From: Gaoshiqia hydrogeniformans
Lineage (GTDB): Bacteria > Bacteroidota > Bacteroidia > Bacteroidales > Prolixibacteraceae
Direction: 5' to 3'
NCBI RefSeq assembly: GCF_049347105.1
Contig: NZ_CP186334.1
Coordinates: 3,596,001 to 3,660,000, forward strand
Length of the DNA stretch: 64,000 nucleotides
The translations under genes and the position numbers were made by a program. Below the pieces are notes generated by a model, which was not told the origin of the DNA, did not search any database, and was given only the letters and a program-made list of their open reading frames with translations. Of this stretch, positions 27,347-36,046 are shown piece after piece. Positions within the stretch are counted from its first letter, which is position 1. The number at the start of each line of letters is the position of its first letter.

Positions 27347-27388
27347 ACCAATGACCAATGACCAATGACCAATGACCAGTGACCAGTG
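27347..27388. repeat. Six tandem 7-bp repeats (ACCAATG/ACCAGTG)
   Basis: Four ACCAATG units followed by two ACCAGTG units, in exact phase, just downstream of the DeoR-gene stop codon. The unit is the reverse complement of the TCATTGG unit found at 25360, on the other side of the kinase gene. Confidence 0.9.
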
Positions 27389-27404
27389 AATTCTGAAGAA
27401 CTGT

Positions 27405-28166
27405 TTAAGCGATAATCAGTTTGATGTCGTTCTTTTGGAGCAGATCAATTTCTTCCTGTTGGAGGTTGGAATCCGTAATCAGATAGTCGATCAGCGAAAG
27501 GGCGCCCAGGCTGGCAAACGAACTTTTCCCGATTTTGCTGGAATCGGCAACGAGGTAAACCACATTGGCCGACTCAATCATGGCCCGCTTCACGCAGATA
27601 TCGCTGATACTCGGATAGGTCAGACCCGATTTCAGGGTGATGCCGGCCGTTGCCAGGAACAATTTATCGACATGAAGACCTTCGAAAAAATCGGCGGCTT
27701 TTTGCCCGGTGAGCGAAAGGGTGGGCGCTTTGAACTCGCCCCCGGTGACCACGAGGTTAATCTCCGTGTCGACCCCCAGAATGAGGGCAATGTTCAGCGA
27801 GTTCGTAATCACCGTCAGGTTTTTGAATCCGGAGATCAGCCGGGCAATTTCGGTTGTTGTGGATCCTGAATCCAGAATAATCGTGTCGCCGTCATTGATC
27901 AGGCTGACAGCTTTTTTGGCAATAATCGCTTTTTCAGCAAGTTTTTCCTGGTTCTGAAGCGTGATGTTTTTTACGTTCAGGCCGATATCTTTCAAATAAG
28001 CCCCGCCATGCTCCCGCTCAATAAAGCCATCCTTTTCGAGTTTCTCCAAATCCTGGCGAATCGTTACTTCGGTCACTTTAAAAATTTTACTCAACTGAAG
28101 GACCTTGGCGTGACCATCTTCACGGATCATTTCAAGAATTTTTTCCCGGCGGTGATGTGCTAACAT
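27405..28166 (-). CDS. DeoR-family transcriptional regulator
   Basis: 253 aa. The N-terminal DeoR winged helix (about 6-60) has RREKILEMI and VTEVTIRQDLEKLEKDGFIEREHGGA. The C-terminal DeoRC sensor domain (about 75-235) has ILDSGSTTTEIARLI and VYLVADSSKIGKSSF, the sugar-phosphate-binding region. Such regulators repress sugar catabolic genes until a phosphorylated intermediate binds. It lies upstream of the kinase/isomerase/transketolase/importer genes in the same direction and is the obvious candidate regulator of them. Confidence 0.92.
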   Translation of the reverse strand: MLAHHRREKILEMIREDGHAKVLQLSKIFKVTEVTIRQDLEKLEKDGFIEREHGGAYLKDIGLNVKNITLQNQEKLAEKAIIAKKAVSLINDGDTIILDSGSTTTEIARLISGFKNLTVITNSLNIALILGVDTEINLVVTGGEFKAPTLSLTGQKAADFFEGLHVDKLFLATAGITLKSGLTYPSISDICVKRAMIESANVVYLVADSSKIGKSSFASLGALSLIDYLITDSNLQQEEIDLLQKNDIKLIIA

Positions 28167-28186
28167 AAATATCCAATTTTAGGTTA

Positions 28187-28813
28187 TCAACTATTCTTTG
28201 CGCTCAGGTAGGCAATGAGTTGTTTGATGGTGATCAGTTTTAAATCCAGTTTTTCCGCTAAACTAACCAGATCGTTATACCTGGCCATCGAACCGTCGGG
28301 GTTCATGATCTCGACAAGTACGCCGGCAGGTTTTAAACCGGCCAGCCGGGCGAGTTCAACGGCAGCTTCGGTATGTCCCGGACGTGCTTTTATGCCGCCC
28401 GGATGCGCTTTGATCGGGAAAATATGTCCCGGTCGGCCCAAATCATCCGGCCGGGTAGCCGGATCAACCAGTGCGCAGATGGTTTTGGCCCGGTCGTGGA
28501 CTGAGATCCCGGTGGTACAGCCATTTCCAATCAGATCAACCGATACGGTGAAATTGGTCGTATTAACCGCCGAGTTTGAGGTTACCATCAGGCCCAGTTC
28601 CAATTCCCGGCATCGCTCTTCGGTAATGGCGGCACAAATCAGTCCCCGCCCTTCTTTTGCCATAAAGTTGACCATTTCAGGAGTTACCAGTTCCGCCGCA
28701 GCAATAAAATCGCCTTCATTTTCCCTCTGCTCATCATCGGTCACAATGACCACTCTTCCTTGTTTGATTTCAGCAATTGCTTCTTCAATTTCCTGATAAT
28801 TGGTTTTTACCAT
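28187..28813 (-). CDS. ribB: 3,4-dihydroxy-2-butanone-4-phosphate synthase
   Basis: 208 aa from the ATG at 28813-28811. The frame continues upstream, but the family sequence begins at MVKTNYQEIEEAI and a promoter-like element lies at 28834, so the upstream part is not used. The acidic loop DDEQRENEGDFIAAAE, GLICAAITEERC and HPGGIKARPGHTEAAVELARLAG are the RibB active-site regions. The enzyme turns ribulose-5-phosphate into the four-carbon precursor of riboflavin. It is a stand-alone RibB without fused GTP cyclohydrolase II. It is 20 bp upstream of the DeoR gene and may be co-transcribed with it. Confidence 0.95.
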   Translation of the reverse strand: MVKTNYQEIEEAIAEIKQGRVVIVTDDEQRENEGDFIAAAELVTPEMVNFMAKEGRGLICAAITEERCRELELGLMVTSNSAVNTTNFTVSVDLIGNGCTTGISVHDRAKTICALVDPATRPDDLGRPGHIFPIKAHPGGIKARPGHTEAAVELARLAGLKPAGVLVEIMNPDGSMARYNDLVSLAEKLDLKLITIKQLIAYLSAKNS

Positions 28814-28833
28814 TGATCTGATTTTTAGAATCG

Positions 28834-28861
28834 CAAATATATAAAATAAAAAGAAAGCAAA
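28834..28861 (-). promoter_or_regulatory. Putative ribB promoter
   Basis: On the minus strand TATATTTG (28841-28834) matches the Bacteroidota -7 element TAnnTTTG, and TTTG (28861-28858) could be the -33 element with 16 bases between. It lies 20 bases before the ribB ATG. Confidence 0.5.
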
Positions 28862-28963
28862 AGAAAATATATCCGTAAGCGTTTTCGCAGGACGACCGAA
28901 AGAGCCGATTGCTTCCGGCGTATTTTGAATCCATGTTATCCGTGTTTTCGGGCTGCTTGAAAA

Positions 28964-28983
28964 AATCCTCAAAAATGAGGATT
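28964..28983. promoter_or_regulatory. Perfect 8-bp hairpin upstream of the eCIS genes
   Basis: AATCCTCA and TGAGGATT form a perfect 8-bp inverted repeat with a 4-base loop, 130 bases before the first eCIS gene, in the 302-bp divergent region between ribB and the eCIS locus. It may be an operator or a small terminator/attenuator. No exact TAnnTTTG element was found on the plus strand; TAACTTTA shortly after the hairpin has one mismatch. Confidence 0.35.
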
Positions 28984-29115
28984 GAATCTGATAAATGCTT
29001 GTCGTAACTTTATGTCATGTTAAATAAACACAAGAAGTCTATCCGTCAATTGGTTAGAATGAGGATAATTGTGTTTTTCATTATAAATTAGAATAAGACT
29101 AAATAAATTCAATTA

Positions 29116-29709
29116 ATGATTTACGAAACATTACAGATACTAAAGGAGCAGCTCGACAATTATCTGACGGAGGAGGGATTTGATAAAATTGTGATACTTG
29201 ACAACATTGCTCTTTGGGATCCTAACGGAAACGGAAACTCAAACCTGGACAAAAAGGTGGTGATTACCCTCCTGAACATGGAGGAGGAAGCCACCCTGAA
29301 GAATATGCCTAACAATAAAATAAAGGATGGGATAACCGAGTATAAAAATCCTCCTGTGCATTTAAACCTCTACCTGTTAATCACAGCTAATTTTGATAAA
29401 TATGAAAATGCTTTACGCAGTATCTCAAAAGTGATTCAGTTTTTTCAGGGTAAAAAAGTATTCACTTCGGCCAACACGGTTTACAACCGGACCAATGTCG
29501 CTTTTGACCTGCTCGATTATTTCAAATTCATCGTGGAGCTGTACACACCCGATTTTGAAAAACTGAATTACGTATGGGGAACTCTGGGCGGACGGCAACT
29601 TCCTTCGGTGATGTATAAGGTTCAATTGGTTCAGCTCGAACGGGACAGGAAATTGTCAGCTTCGGGAGTCATTACGCATGTTGGTGGTGTATTAAACGAT
29701 ATCGGATGA
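29116..29709 (+). CDS. eCIS cap/terminator protein, Pvc16 N-terminal (DUF4255) family
   Basis: 197 aa, matching the Pvc16_N/DUF4255 family (Afp16/Pvc16 type) throughout. It opens with MIYETLQILKEQLDNYL and includes NPPVHLNLYLLITANF and the C-terminal LPSVMYKVQLVQL. In Afp and PVC the homologue forms the ring that ends and stabilises sheath and tube at the distal end. Here the gene comes first, whereas in Afp it is last. It overlaps the next gene by 4 bp, so translation is coupled. Confidence 0.9.
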   Translation: MIYETLQILKEQLDNYLTEEGFDKIVILDNIALWDPNGNGNSNLDKKVVITLLNMEEEATLKNMPNNKIKDGITEYKNPPVHLNLYLLITANFDKYENALRSISKVIQFFQGKKVFTSANTVYNRTNVAFDLLDYFKFIVELYTPDFEKLNYVWGTLGGRQLPSVMYKVQLVQLERDRKLSASGVITHVGGVLNDIG

Positions 29710-30584
29710 TGACATTTTCAGTGAAATACCTCCCCTTATTTAAAGTCGACCTGTTGCACCGTTTTTTTCTGGATAAGGGAAACACCTTGTTTGTCAGCAT
29801 GGGGCAGGCCGATCAGGATAAGCAGCTGGATTTATACAACAGCCGGTCGTTTACCGGTATTTACCCGACGCGGGAAACAGCTCAGTTGTTAAACGGGCAC
29901 CAACTGGTTTTTAAACCTGGCGCCACCGGTTTTACCATCTGGACCCGGCTCGCGGCAGACGACGATGGCACGCCCTTCATCCCGCTGGCCGATGATTTGA
30001 GCCTGACTTTTCTGATTCAGCTGAATGACCCGCGTTTTCGCAACTATACCAATCTCGACCTTGATCAGGCAGGTAATCTGATGTATTTCTCGAACAGGAG
30101 GTTGCCGACCGAAGCCGGCACATTCCCCCTGATTGGAAAATCGGGCGATCACCTGATTGCTGACCATTCGTTTGATTTAAGCCCTGCCGGTAAAAAGGCA
30201 GAACTTCTGAAACTGGTCAGCCGGGAGAAAGAGAATCTTTTGGGCCTCATCCGGATTTTTATGAAGGCGGATGCCGGTTCACTCAATATGACCGATGCAC
30301 AAGGGAAGCTTCAGGGAGTAAAGCCCGCCTTTGAACTGCTGTTTGAAAACAGAAAGACATTCTGGCGGTATATTTTCAACCAGGACCAAACGGTAAAACC
30401 CGGAGATGATGTGGTGAAAGAAAATGGCGGCAACCGGATACTGATTACCAAAACCGAACAGCCGCTGACTCTTACCGGATTTATTTCGATCGAACAGGAC
30501 GGGAAGGAGTTACCCAATCCGGATGTACGTCTGATAAAACCGGATACTTCCGCCAATAAAATTTATTCAGAAATATACATGTAA
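29706..30584 (+). CDS. Unknown eCIS protein between cap and sheath genes
   Basis: 292 aa, no family that I can name with confidence. It is soluble with no signal peptide or membrane helix. The N-terminal half is beta-rich (FSVKYLPLFKVDLLHRFFLDKG; PATRETAQLL-like segment near residue 40; FIPLADDLSLTFLIQLNDPRF) and the C-terminal part looks Ig-like (GFISIEQDGKELPNPDVRL). Its 4-bp overlap with the cap gene and position 17 bp before the sheath gene suggest a structural role at the distal end, for example a cap adaptor as described for marine Bacteroidota eCIS. This is inference from position. Confidence 0.6.
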   Translation: MMTFSVKYLPLFKVDLLHRFFLDKGNTLFVSMGQADQDKQLDLYNSRSFTGIYPTRETAQLLNGHQLVFKPGATGFTIWTRLAADDDGTPFIPLADDLSLTFLIQLNDPRFRNYTNLDLDQAGNLMYFSNRRLPTEAGTFPLIGKSGDHLIADHSFDLSPAGKKAELLKLVSREKENLLGLIRIFMKADAGSLNMTDAQGKLQGVKPAFELLFENRKTFWRYIFNQDQTVKPGDDVVKENGGNRILITKTEQPLTLTGFISIEQDGKELPNPDVRLIKPDTSANKIYSEIYM

Positions 30585-30601
30585 AACTAAAGAACAAGAT
30601 T

Positions 30602-32521
30602 ATGGCAACATCTTACAAAACACCAGGCGTTTATATCGAGGAGATATCTAAATTCCCTCCCTCGGTGGCGCAAGTAGAAACTGCAATCCCGGCCTTTATT
30701 GGCTATACCGCTTCAGCGGTGGTAGATGGGGTCGATTTTCATACGGAAGGAATCATTCGTCCGGTGAAAATTGGTTCGCTCCCCGAGTACGAGTTTTATT
30801 TTGGAGGAGCTCCCGATCCCACCGAAATTAAAGTGGAACTAAATGCCGACAATTCGGTCAAATCGGCCGATGTGAACAGTGTTAACCTGCTTTATGATAC
30901 CGTCCGGATGTTTTATGTCAATGGGGGAGGAGACTGCTATATTGTTTCTGTCGGCGCATACAATACCTCCGAATCGGATGTGGATAAGGAAGAATTGCTC
31001 GCGGGACTTAACTCACTGGAAAAAGCAGATCTGCCCACCTTGCTGGTGATTCCCGAAGCGGTGCATCTTTCGGTGGCCGAGGCCGGCGAAGTACATGCTG
31101 CCATGCTCAGCCAATGTAATAAGTTGCAGGACCGGTTTGCCGTGATGGATTTGGTGAACGGCGAGCAGGATATTACCCCGTCACTCGATCCGGTGGCCGA
31201 TTTCAGGGAAAATGTGGGCATGAATTACCTGAAATACGGCGCCGCCTATTATCCCTGGTTGAAAACAACCTTGTCGTTCAGAATTGATTATGATGCGATT
31301 GTAGGCGGAACATTTACAAAAGAAGGGTCGCCTGTTGCCGACGTTAAAGCATTGTTTAACAGCGCGGTGGTTGCACCGATTGATTCTGTCGATGCCGATA
31401 TCGCTGCACAAGCAGGGCTGAGCGTTCCAACCATCGGCGATATCAACAATCGCCCCGCGTTGGTGGGCGTTGCCGAAGATTTGTATGCCTATTTCAAAGA
31501 TTTTTTTGACCTGAGCTTTTCCGACAACGATACCTCCGATAAAAATTCGGCGGCAAGTATCCATGCCCGCTTTATTGCTGCAGGCTCAAACTTCAACAGT
31601 TTACTGGGCATCCTGTTCGACTATAACCATTTCAGTCAGTCGGCCAACAGCGAAGCTCCGTCTCCTACCTGGGACAATCCGTTGCTGACAGATGACTTTG
31701 ATGCCGATTTCAGCCCGCTGACCTTCGCTGCACCGGCAACCGATAAAAACGACATTTTTACCGCCACGGCAACAGCCGCGAATGCAGCCCCTTATTTCAA
31801 AATCTTACTGGGAAAATTAAATGCGGTTGTTAACGGATTCTATGCCGAGCTGAAAGCAGTGCGGGCCAACCGTACCGAAACGCTCAAAGATGTTGATCCG
31901 GTTTACAGGGGCATTGTTGACGCGATCAGGCAGCAAGGTGTGGTATTGCCGCCCAGCGGGGCTGTTGTTGGCCGCTATGCTGCCGTCGACCGGGAACGGG
32001 GAGTCTGGAAAGCGCCTGCCAATGTTAGTCTGGCTGCGGTGAAGGGACCAACGGTAAACATCACCCACGAAGATCAGGAAAGCCTGAATATTGATACCGA
32101 TGCCGGTAAATCGGTTAACGCTATCAGGGCTTTCACGGGTAAAGGAACCCTGATCTGGGGCGCCCGTACACTGGCCGGAAATGATAACGAGTGGCGTTAT
32201 GTTCCGGTGCGCCGGTTCTACAATATGGTGGAGGAGTCGGTCAAAAAAGCAACAGCACAATTTGTTTTTGAGCCCAATGATGCCAATACCTGGGTGAAAA
32301 TCAGGGCGATGATCGAGAATTTCCTGATTCTGCAGTGGAGAGCGGGCGCATTGGCCGGAGCCAAACCCGAAGAGGCATTTTTTGTGCGCGTGGGCCTCGG
32401 ACAAACGATGACAGCGCAAGACATCCTGAATGGCTACATGCACGTGGAAATCGGGATGGCAGTCGTCCGCCCGGCCGAGTTTATCATCCTGAAATTTTCT
32501 CACAAAATGCAGGAATCCTAA
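30602..32521 (+). CDS. eCIS contractile tail sheath protein
   Basis: 639 aa. The N-terminal signature YKTPGVYIEEISKFPPSV and the C-terminal domain with DQESLNIDTDAGKSVNAIRAF, GTLIWGARTL, YVPVRRFYNMVEESV and FVFEPNDANTWVKIR are those of phage/eCIS sheath proteins. About residues 230-420 is a variable insertion. Sheath rings surround the tube and contract to drive it into a target. Afp and PVC have three sheath paralogues; this locus has one, a simpler composition. Confidence 0.96.
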   Translation: MATSYKTPGVYIEEISKFPPSVAQVETAIPAFIGYTASAVVDGVDFHTEGIIRPVKIGSLPEYEFYFGGAPDPTEIKVELNADNSVKSADVNSVNLLYDTVRMFYVNGGGDCYIVSVGAYNTSESDVDKEELLAGLNSLEKADLPTLLVIPEAVHLSVAEAGEVHAAMLSQCNKLQDRFAVMDLVNGEQDITPSLDPVADFRENVGMNYLKYGAAYYPWLKTTLSFRIDYDAIVGGTFTKEGSPVADVKALFNSAVVAPIDSVDADIAAQAGLSVPTIGDINNRPALVGVAEDLYAYFKDFFDLSFSDNDTSDKNSAASIHARFIAAGSNFNSLLGILFDYNHFSQSANSEAPSPTWDNPLLTDDFDADFSPLTFAAPATDKNDIFTATATAANAAPYFKILLGKLNAVVNGFYAELKAVRANRTETLKDVDPVYRGIVDAIRQQGVVLPPSGAVVGRYAAVDRERGVWKAPANVSLAAVKGPTVNITHEDQESLNIDTDAGKSVNAIRAFTGKGTLIWGARTLAGNDNEWRYVPVRRFYNMVEESVKKATAQFVFEPNDANTWVKIRAMIENFLILQWRAGALAGAKPEEAFFVRVGLGQTMTAQDILNGYMHVEIGMAVVRPAEFIILKFSHKMQES

Positions 32522-32550
32522 TCTGTTAGAAACATAAAAATCATACAATT

Positions 32551-32985
32551 ATGGCTGTAAATTACCCATTGGTCAAGTTCCATTTCCAGGTTGAATGGGG
32601 AGGAACAAAAATTGGATTCACCGAAGTTTCCGGTCTCGATGTGGAAACCGAAGTTGTGGAATACCGCCACGGCGCCAGTCCGGAATACTCAAAAGTAAAA
32701 ATGCCGGGCCTGCAGAAATTCAGTAACATCACGCTTAAGCGCGGCACCTTTGCCAGCGATAACGAGTATTACAGCTGGTGGAATACCGTGAAACTGAATA
32801 CAATTGAACGGCGCGACATCACCATCAGTTTGCTGAACGAGGAACATGAGCCGGTGATCAGTTGGAAAGTGAAAAATGCCTGGCCAGTCAAGGTCCAGTC
32901 AACCGACTTAAAAGCCGACGGAAACGAAGTGGCAATTGAGTCGATGGAGTTGGTACATGAAGGACTGATCATTCAAAATGACTGA
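32551..32985 (+). CDS. eCIS inner tube protein (Afp1/gp19-like)
   Basis: 144 aa, gp19/Hcp-like tube fold. VKFHFQVEWGGTKIGFTEVSGLDVETEVVEYRHG is split over the first two strands, with LKRGTFASDNEYYSWW and ITISLLNEEHEPVISW following. It stacks as hexamer rings into the tube that carries cargo. It lies 29 bp after the sheath gene and 2 bp before a second tube-type gene. Confidence 0.95.
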   Translation: MAVNYPLVKFHFQVEWGGTKIGFTEVSGLDVETEVVEYRHGASPEYSKVKMPGLQKFSNITLKRGTFASDNEYYSWWNTVKLNTIERRDITISLLNEEHEPVISWKVKNAWPVKVQSTDLKADGNEVAIESMELVHEGLIIQND

Positions 32986-32987
32986 CA

Positions 32988-33419
32988 ATGAGCAATTATT
33001 ATCCTCCTTTGGCCTTTCACTTTAAAGTGGAGTTTACCAACCTGAAAAGTGAGTACGAATTTCAATCGGTATCCGGTCTGACGATCGATTTTGATACCGA
33101 GGAATTTGCCGAAGGAGGTGAAAACCGGTTCAAACACAAATTGCCTGTCAGAACAAAGTTCCCCAACCTGGTTTTAAAGCGTGGGCTGCTGACCGATTCC
33201 TCCCTGGCAAAATGGTGCCGGGAGGCGCTCGAAGATTTTAATATTTCGCCTACCGACCTTACGATCAGTTTGTTGAATGAAGAACACGAACCGCTGATGA
33301 CCTGGAACGTCGTTCATGCCTATCCGCTGAAATGGGCCATGGCCGATTTTAATGCAGAAGAAAGCAAAATGGTGATCGAAACCATTGAACTGGCATACAA
33401 TTATTTTAATATCAAGTAA
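32988..33419 (+). CDS. eCIS second tube-type protein (Afp5-like, tube initiator)
   Basis: 143 aa, a paralogue of the preceding tube protein with the same fold (FHFKVEF, FQSVSGLTIDFDTEEF, LKRGLLTDSS, LTISLLNEEHEPLMTWNV). The position after the main tube gene and before the DUF5908 and LysM genes matches Afp5, which forms the first layer between spike hub and tube. The identical NEEHEP motif in both tube proteins supports a shared origin. Confidence 0.9.
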   Translation: MSNYYPPLAFHFKVEFTNLKSEYEFQSVSGLTIDFDTEEFAEGGENRFKHKLPVRTKFPNLVLKRGLLTDSSLAKWCREALEDFNISPTDLTISLLNEEHEPLMTWNVVHAYPLKWAMADFNAEESKMVIETIELAYNYFNIK

Positions 33420-33420
33420 C

Positions 33421-33579
33421 ATGCCTATTGAAATAAAAGAACTGCATATCCGGATCAACGTCGACGAAAGTTCGCAAACGGCAAGTTCCGAACAATCAAA
33501 AACAAATGAGCAGGACAAGCTGATTGCCGCTTGTGTGGAACAGGTGATGGAACTATTGGCTAAAAACAGGGAGAGGTAA
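33421..33579 (+). CDS. DUF5908 small eCIS protein (Afp6 position)
   Basis: 52 aa, starting at the ATG at 33421, one base after the stop of the second tube gene. MPIEIKELHIRINV is the family signature of DUF5908, small proteins found in eCIS loci. The C-terminal part is a charged helix (KLIAACVEQVMELLAKNRER). It occupies the place of Afp6. The function is unknown. Confidence 0.85.
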   Translation: MPIEIKELHIRINVDESSQTASSEQSKTNEQDKLIAACVEQVMELLAKNRER

Positions 33580-33580
33580 G

Positions 33581-34294
33581 ATGAGCGGAGAACTGATAAA
33601 ATTGAGAATTAAAGCCTTTCGGGATGAACGGTTTTCGGATGAAGTGGCCGACGGGGAATTTAAGACCCTGTTGAACCCTGAAAATTATAAGTTCAAGTAT
33701 AAAATTGAACAAAATGAGGAACAGGCTTCCGGAACCAGCGCCATGGCGCCCCGCTTCAATAAGGCCTTGCCCGAAGATCTTGAACTTCAGTTTGTTTTTG
33801 ATCGTACCGGCGTGCTTGTCGATTACACTTCGCCGGGAGGTGAAGGCAATAAAACGTTTAAAGACGAGGGCGGAGGCATCATCGACGATGTGGAGCAGTT
33901 TAAAAAGGTGATTTTCGATTACAACGGCGACGAACATAAGCCAAACTACCTGGTTATCTCCTGGGGGACGCTTCTGTTCAAAGGGACCCTCGCCGAAATG
34001 GACATCACCTTTAAACTGTTCAAAGCCGACGGAACTCCCCTGAGGGCGGTGGCAAATGCGAAATTTAAAGGTTTTGTTGAGGACGACCTGCGGGTTGCCC
34101 GCGAAAACAACAGTTCGCCCGACCTGACCCATGTCCGTACCGTTCAGGAAGGAGATACGCTCCCCTTGATGGCTTTCCGGATATACGGCGATTCGAAATA
34201 TTACCTCGAAGTAGCCAAAGTGAATCAAATTTCCAATTTCAGAAAACTGAAGGTGGGACAACAGATCTTCTTTCCGCCTATCGAAAAAGTTTAA
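33581..34294 (+). CDS. eCIS LysM baseplate hub protein (Afp7/gp53-like)
   Basis: 237 aa. The N-terminal domain (about 1-165) is the eCIS tube-like hub domain (FKTLLNPENYKFKYKIEQNE; GTLAEMDITFKLFKADGTPLRA). The C-terminal LysM motif (about 186-232: VQEGDTLPLMAFRIYGD, KLKVGQQIFFPP) is the same as in Afp7 and phage gp53-type proteins. It forms the ring that joins the hub with the first tube layer. It starts 1 bp after the DUF5908 gene. Confidence 0.92.
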   Translation: MSGELIKLRIKAFRDERFSDEVADGEFKTLLNPENYKFKYKIEQNEEQASGTSAMAPRFNKALPEDLELQFVFDRTGVLVDYTSPGGEGNKTFKDEGGGIIDDVEQFKKVIFDYNGDEHKPNYLVISWGTLLFKGTLAEMDITFKLFKADGTPLRAVANAKFKGFVEDDLRVARENNSSPDLTHVRTVQEGDTLPLMAFRIYGDSKYYLEVAKVNQISNFRKLKVGQQIFFPPIEKV

Positions 34295-34299
34295 ATGAA

Positions 34300-36045
34300 A
34301 TGCCCCAGTCCGAAGTCATAAATACAGCGCAGTCAGCCGATTTAATCACACATAAAATTCTGATTGAAGGAGAAGAACTGTCCCGGTCGTATTCCGTTGC
34401 AGGTATTACCGTGGAGAAGGAAATCAACCGTGTGCCCCTGGCTAAGATTATCCTGATTGACGGGGATCCGGCTGCCCGCGACTTTGAGTTGAGCAACCAG
34501 GATTTATTGATTCCCGGGAAGGAGATTGAAATTAAGGCAGGTTATCATTCCGACGAAGAAACCATTTTTAAAGGCATTGTAATTAAACACAACCTCCGGA
34601 TCCGGTCCAACCAGTCCCAGTTAATTATTGAATGCCGGGACAAAGCGGTAAAGCTGACCGTTGGACGTAAAAGTAAGTATTTCCACGAAAGCAGGGACAG
34701 TGACCTCCTGGAAGAAATCATTGATACTTATGGTTTGGAAAAGGAGGTGGAAGCAACCAGCGTAGAACATAAAGAACGGGTGCAATACCAGGTATCCGAC
34801 TGGGATTTCTGTGTCGTCAGGGCGCAGGCCAACGGGAAAGTTGTGGTGGTTGACGATGGTAAAGTAACCGTTAAAAAGCCGGGTTATGATCAGGATGAAA
34901 TTGAAACGGTAAGCTACGGTACCAACTTGCTGGAATTTGACGCCGAAATGGATGCGCGGAACCAGTTTCAGCAGGTGAGCTCGTATGGCTGGAATGCGTC
35001 GGGGCAGGAATGGCTCGAAATTGAGGCAGACAGCCCTTCGCTGCCGCTGAACGGGAACCTGACTCCCGGCGACCTGGCTTCCGTGGTCAATTTGGAAAAA
35101 CTCGGTTTTAAAAGCGGCGGCGCTACCCCGGATGTGGAATTGCAGGAATGGGCCAACGCCAGGGCACTGTTTAACCAACTGGCAAAAACCCGTGGACGCC
35201 TTAAGTTCCAGGGTATTCCGGCGGTAAAACCCGACACGGTCCTGAAACTGCAGGGCGTGGGTGAGCGGTTTAACGGGAAGGTGTATATTTCGGCCGTTCG
35301 CCACCAGATTACGGAAGGAAACTGGACCATTGATGCCCAGTTTGGAATACAGCCCGACTGGTTTTCAGAAACGGTTGCTATTGCCGATACGCCGGCCGCC
35401 GGCTTAATGGCTCCGGTAAACGGGCTGCAAATCGGAATTGTCACCCAGCTCGAAAACGACCCTGATGGTGAGGACCGCATCCTGGTCCGCCTGCCCGTGG
35501 TCGATCATCAGGGCGAAGGTATCTGGTCGCGCGTGGCCACCCTCGACGCCGGCGAAAACCGCGGTTCATTTTTCCGCCCCGAAATCGGCGACGAAGTGAT
35601 TGTTGGCTTCATTAACGAAAACCCAAACGATGCCATTGTATTGGGAATGATGAACAGCAGCGCCAAACCGGCGCCCCTTGCTGCCAGCGACGATAACCAC
35701 GAGAAGGGCTTTACTACCCGCAGCGGGATCAAATTCATTTTTAACGACGAAAAAAAGTCGGCTACGCTGGAAACACCGGCCGGAAAGAAATTGACACTCG
35801 ACGACGACGCCGGCCTGATTGAATTGATTGATGAGAACTCAAATAAACTGTTGATGGACGCGGACGGGATCACCCTCGACAGCCCGGCCGGAATCAGCCT
35901 GAAATCAAGCGGAGATATTACGATTGAAGGCATAAATGTTACGGTGAAAGCCAGCGCTCAGTTTAAGGCAGAAGGATCCGGCGGAGCCGAGGTTTCGACC
36001 AGCGCCATTGCTGTTTTGAAAGGTTCGTTGGTACAAATAAACTAA
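34300..36045 (+). CDS. eCIS VgrG-like central spike (Afp8)
   Basis: 581 aa. The N-terminal gp27/GPD-like hub domain spans about 1-360 (IEIKAGYHSDEETIFKGIV; VSDWDFCVVRAQANGKVV). A gp5-type OB fold follows at about 375-455 (IGIVTQLENDPDGEDRILVRLP, FRPEIGDEVIVGF, IVLGMMNSS). Then comes a beta-helix spike with repeating short strands (about 460-581: LTLDDDAGLIELIDENSN and similar). Trimers form the needle that pierces the target membrane, capped by the PAAR protein encoded 1 bp downstream. Confidence 0.94.
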   Translation: MPQSEVINTAQSADLITHKILIEGEELSRSYSVAGITVEKEINRVPLAKIILIDGDPAARDFELSNQDLLIPGKEIEIKAGYHSDEETIFKGIVIKHNLRIRSNQSQLIIECRDKAVKLTVGRKSKYFHESRDSDLLEEIIDTYGLEKEVEATSVEHKERVQYQVSDWDFCVVRAQANGKVVVVDDGKVTVKKPGYDQDEIETVSYGTNLLEFDAEMDARNQFQQVSSYGWNASGQEWLEIEADSPSLPLNGNLTPGDLASVVNLEKLGFKSGGATPDVELQEWANARALFNQLAKTRGRLKFQGIPAVKPDTVLKLQGVGERFNGKVYISAVRHQITEGNWTIDAQFGIQPDWFSETVAIADTPAAGLMAPVNGLQIGIVTQLENDPDGEDRILVRLPVVDHQGEGIWSRVATLDAGENRGSFFRPEIGDEVIVGFINENPNDAIVLGMMNSSAKPAPLAASDDNHEKGFTTRSGIKFIFNDEKKSATLETPAGKKLTLDDDAGLIELIDENSNKLLMDADGITLDSPAGISLKSSGDITIEGINVTVKASAQFKAEGSGGAEVSTSAIAVLKGSLVQIN

Positions 36046-36046
36046 G

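Noticed and set aside
27115..27388. CRISPR array
   Set aside because: Units are only 7 bp with no unique spacers; these are simple tandem repeats.
28814..28972. Longer ribB reading frame from 28972
   Set aside because: The extra residues do not resemble RibB, and a promoter-like element lies inside this stretch, so the ATG at 28813 is preferred.
28814..29115. FMN riboswitch before ribB
   Set aside because: I could not find the conserved RFN core sequence or its multi-stem layout in the 302-bp gap.
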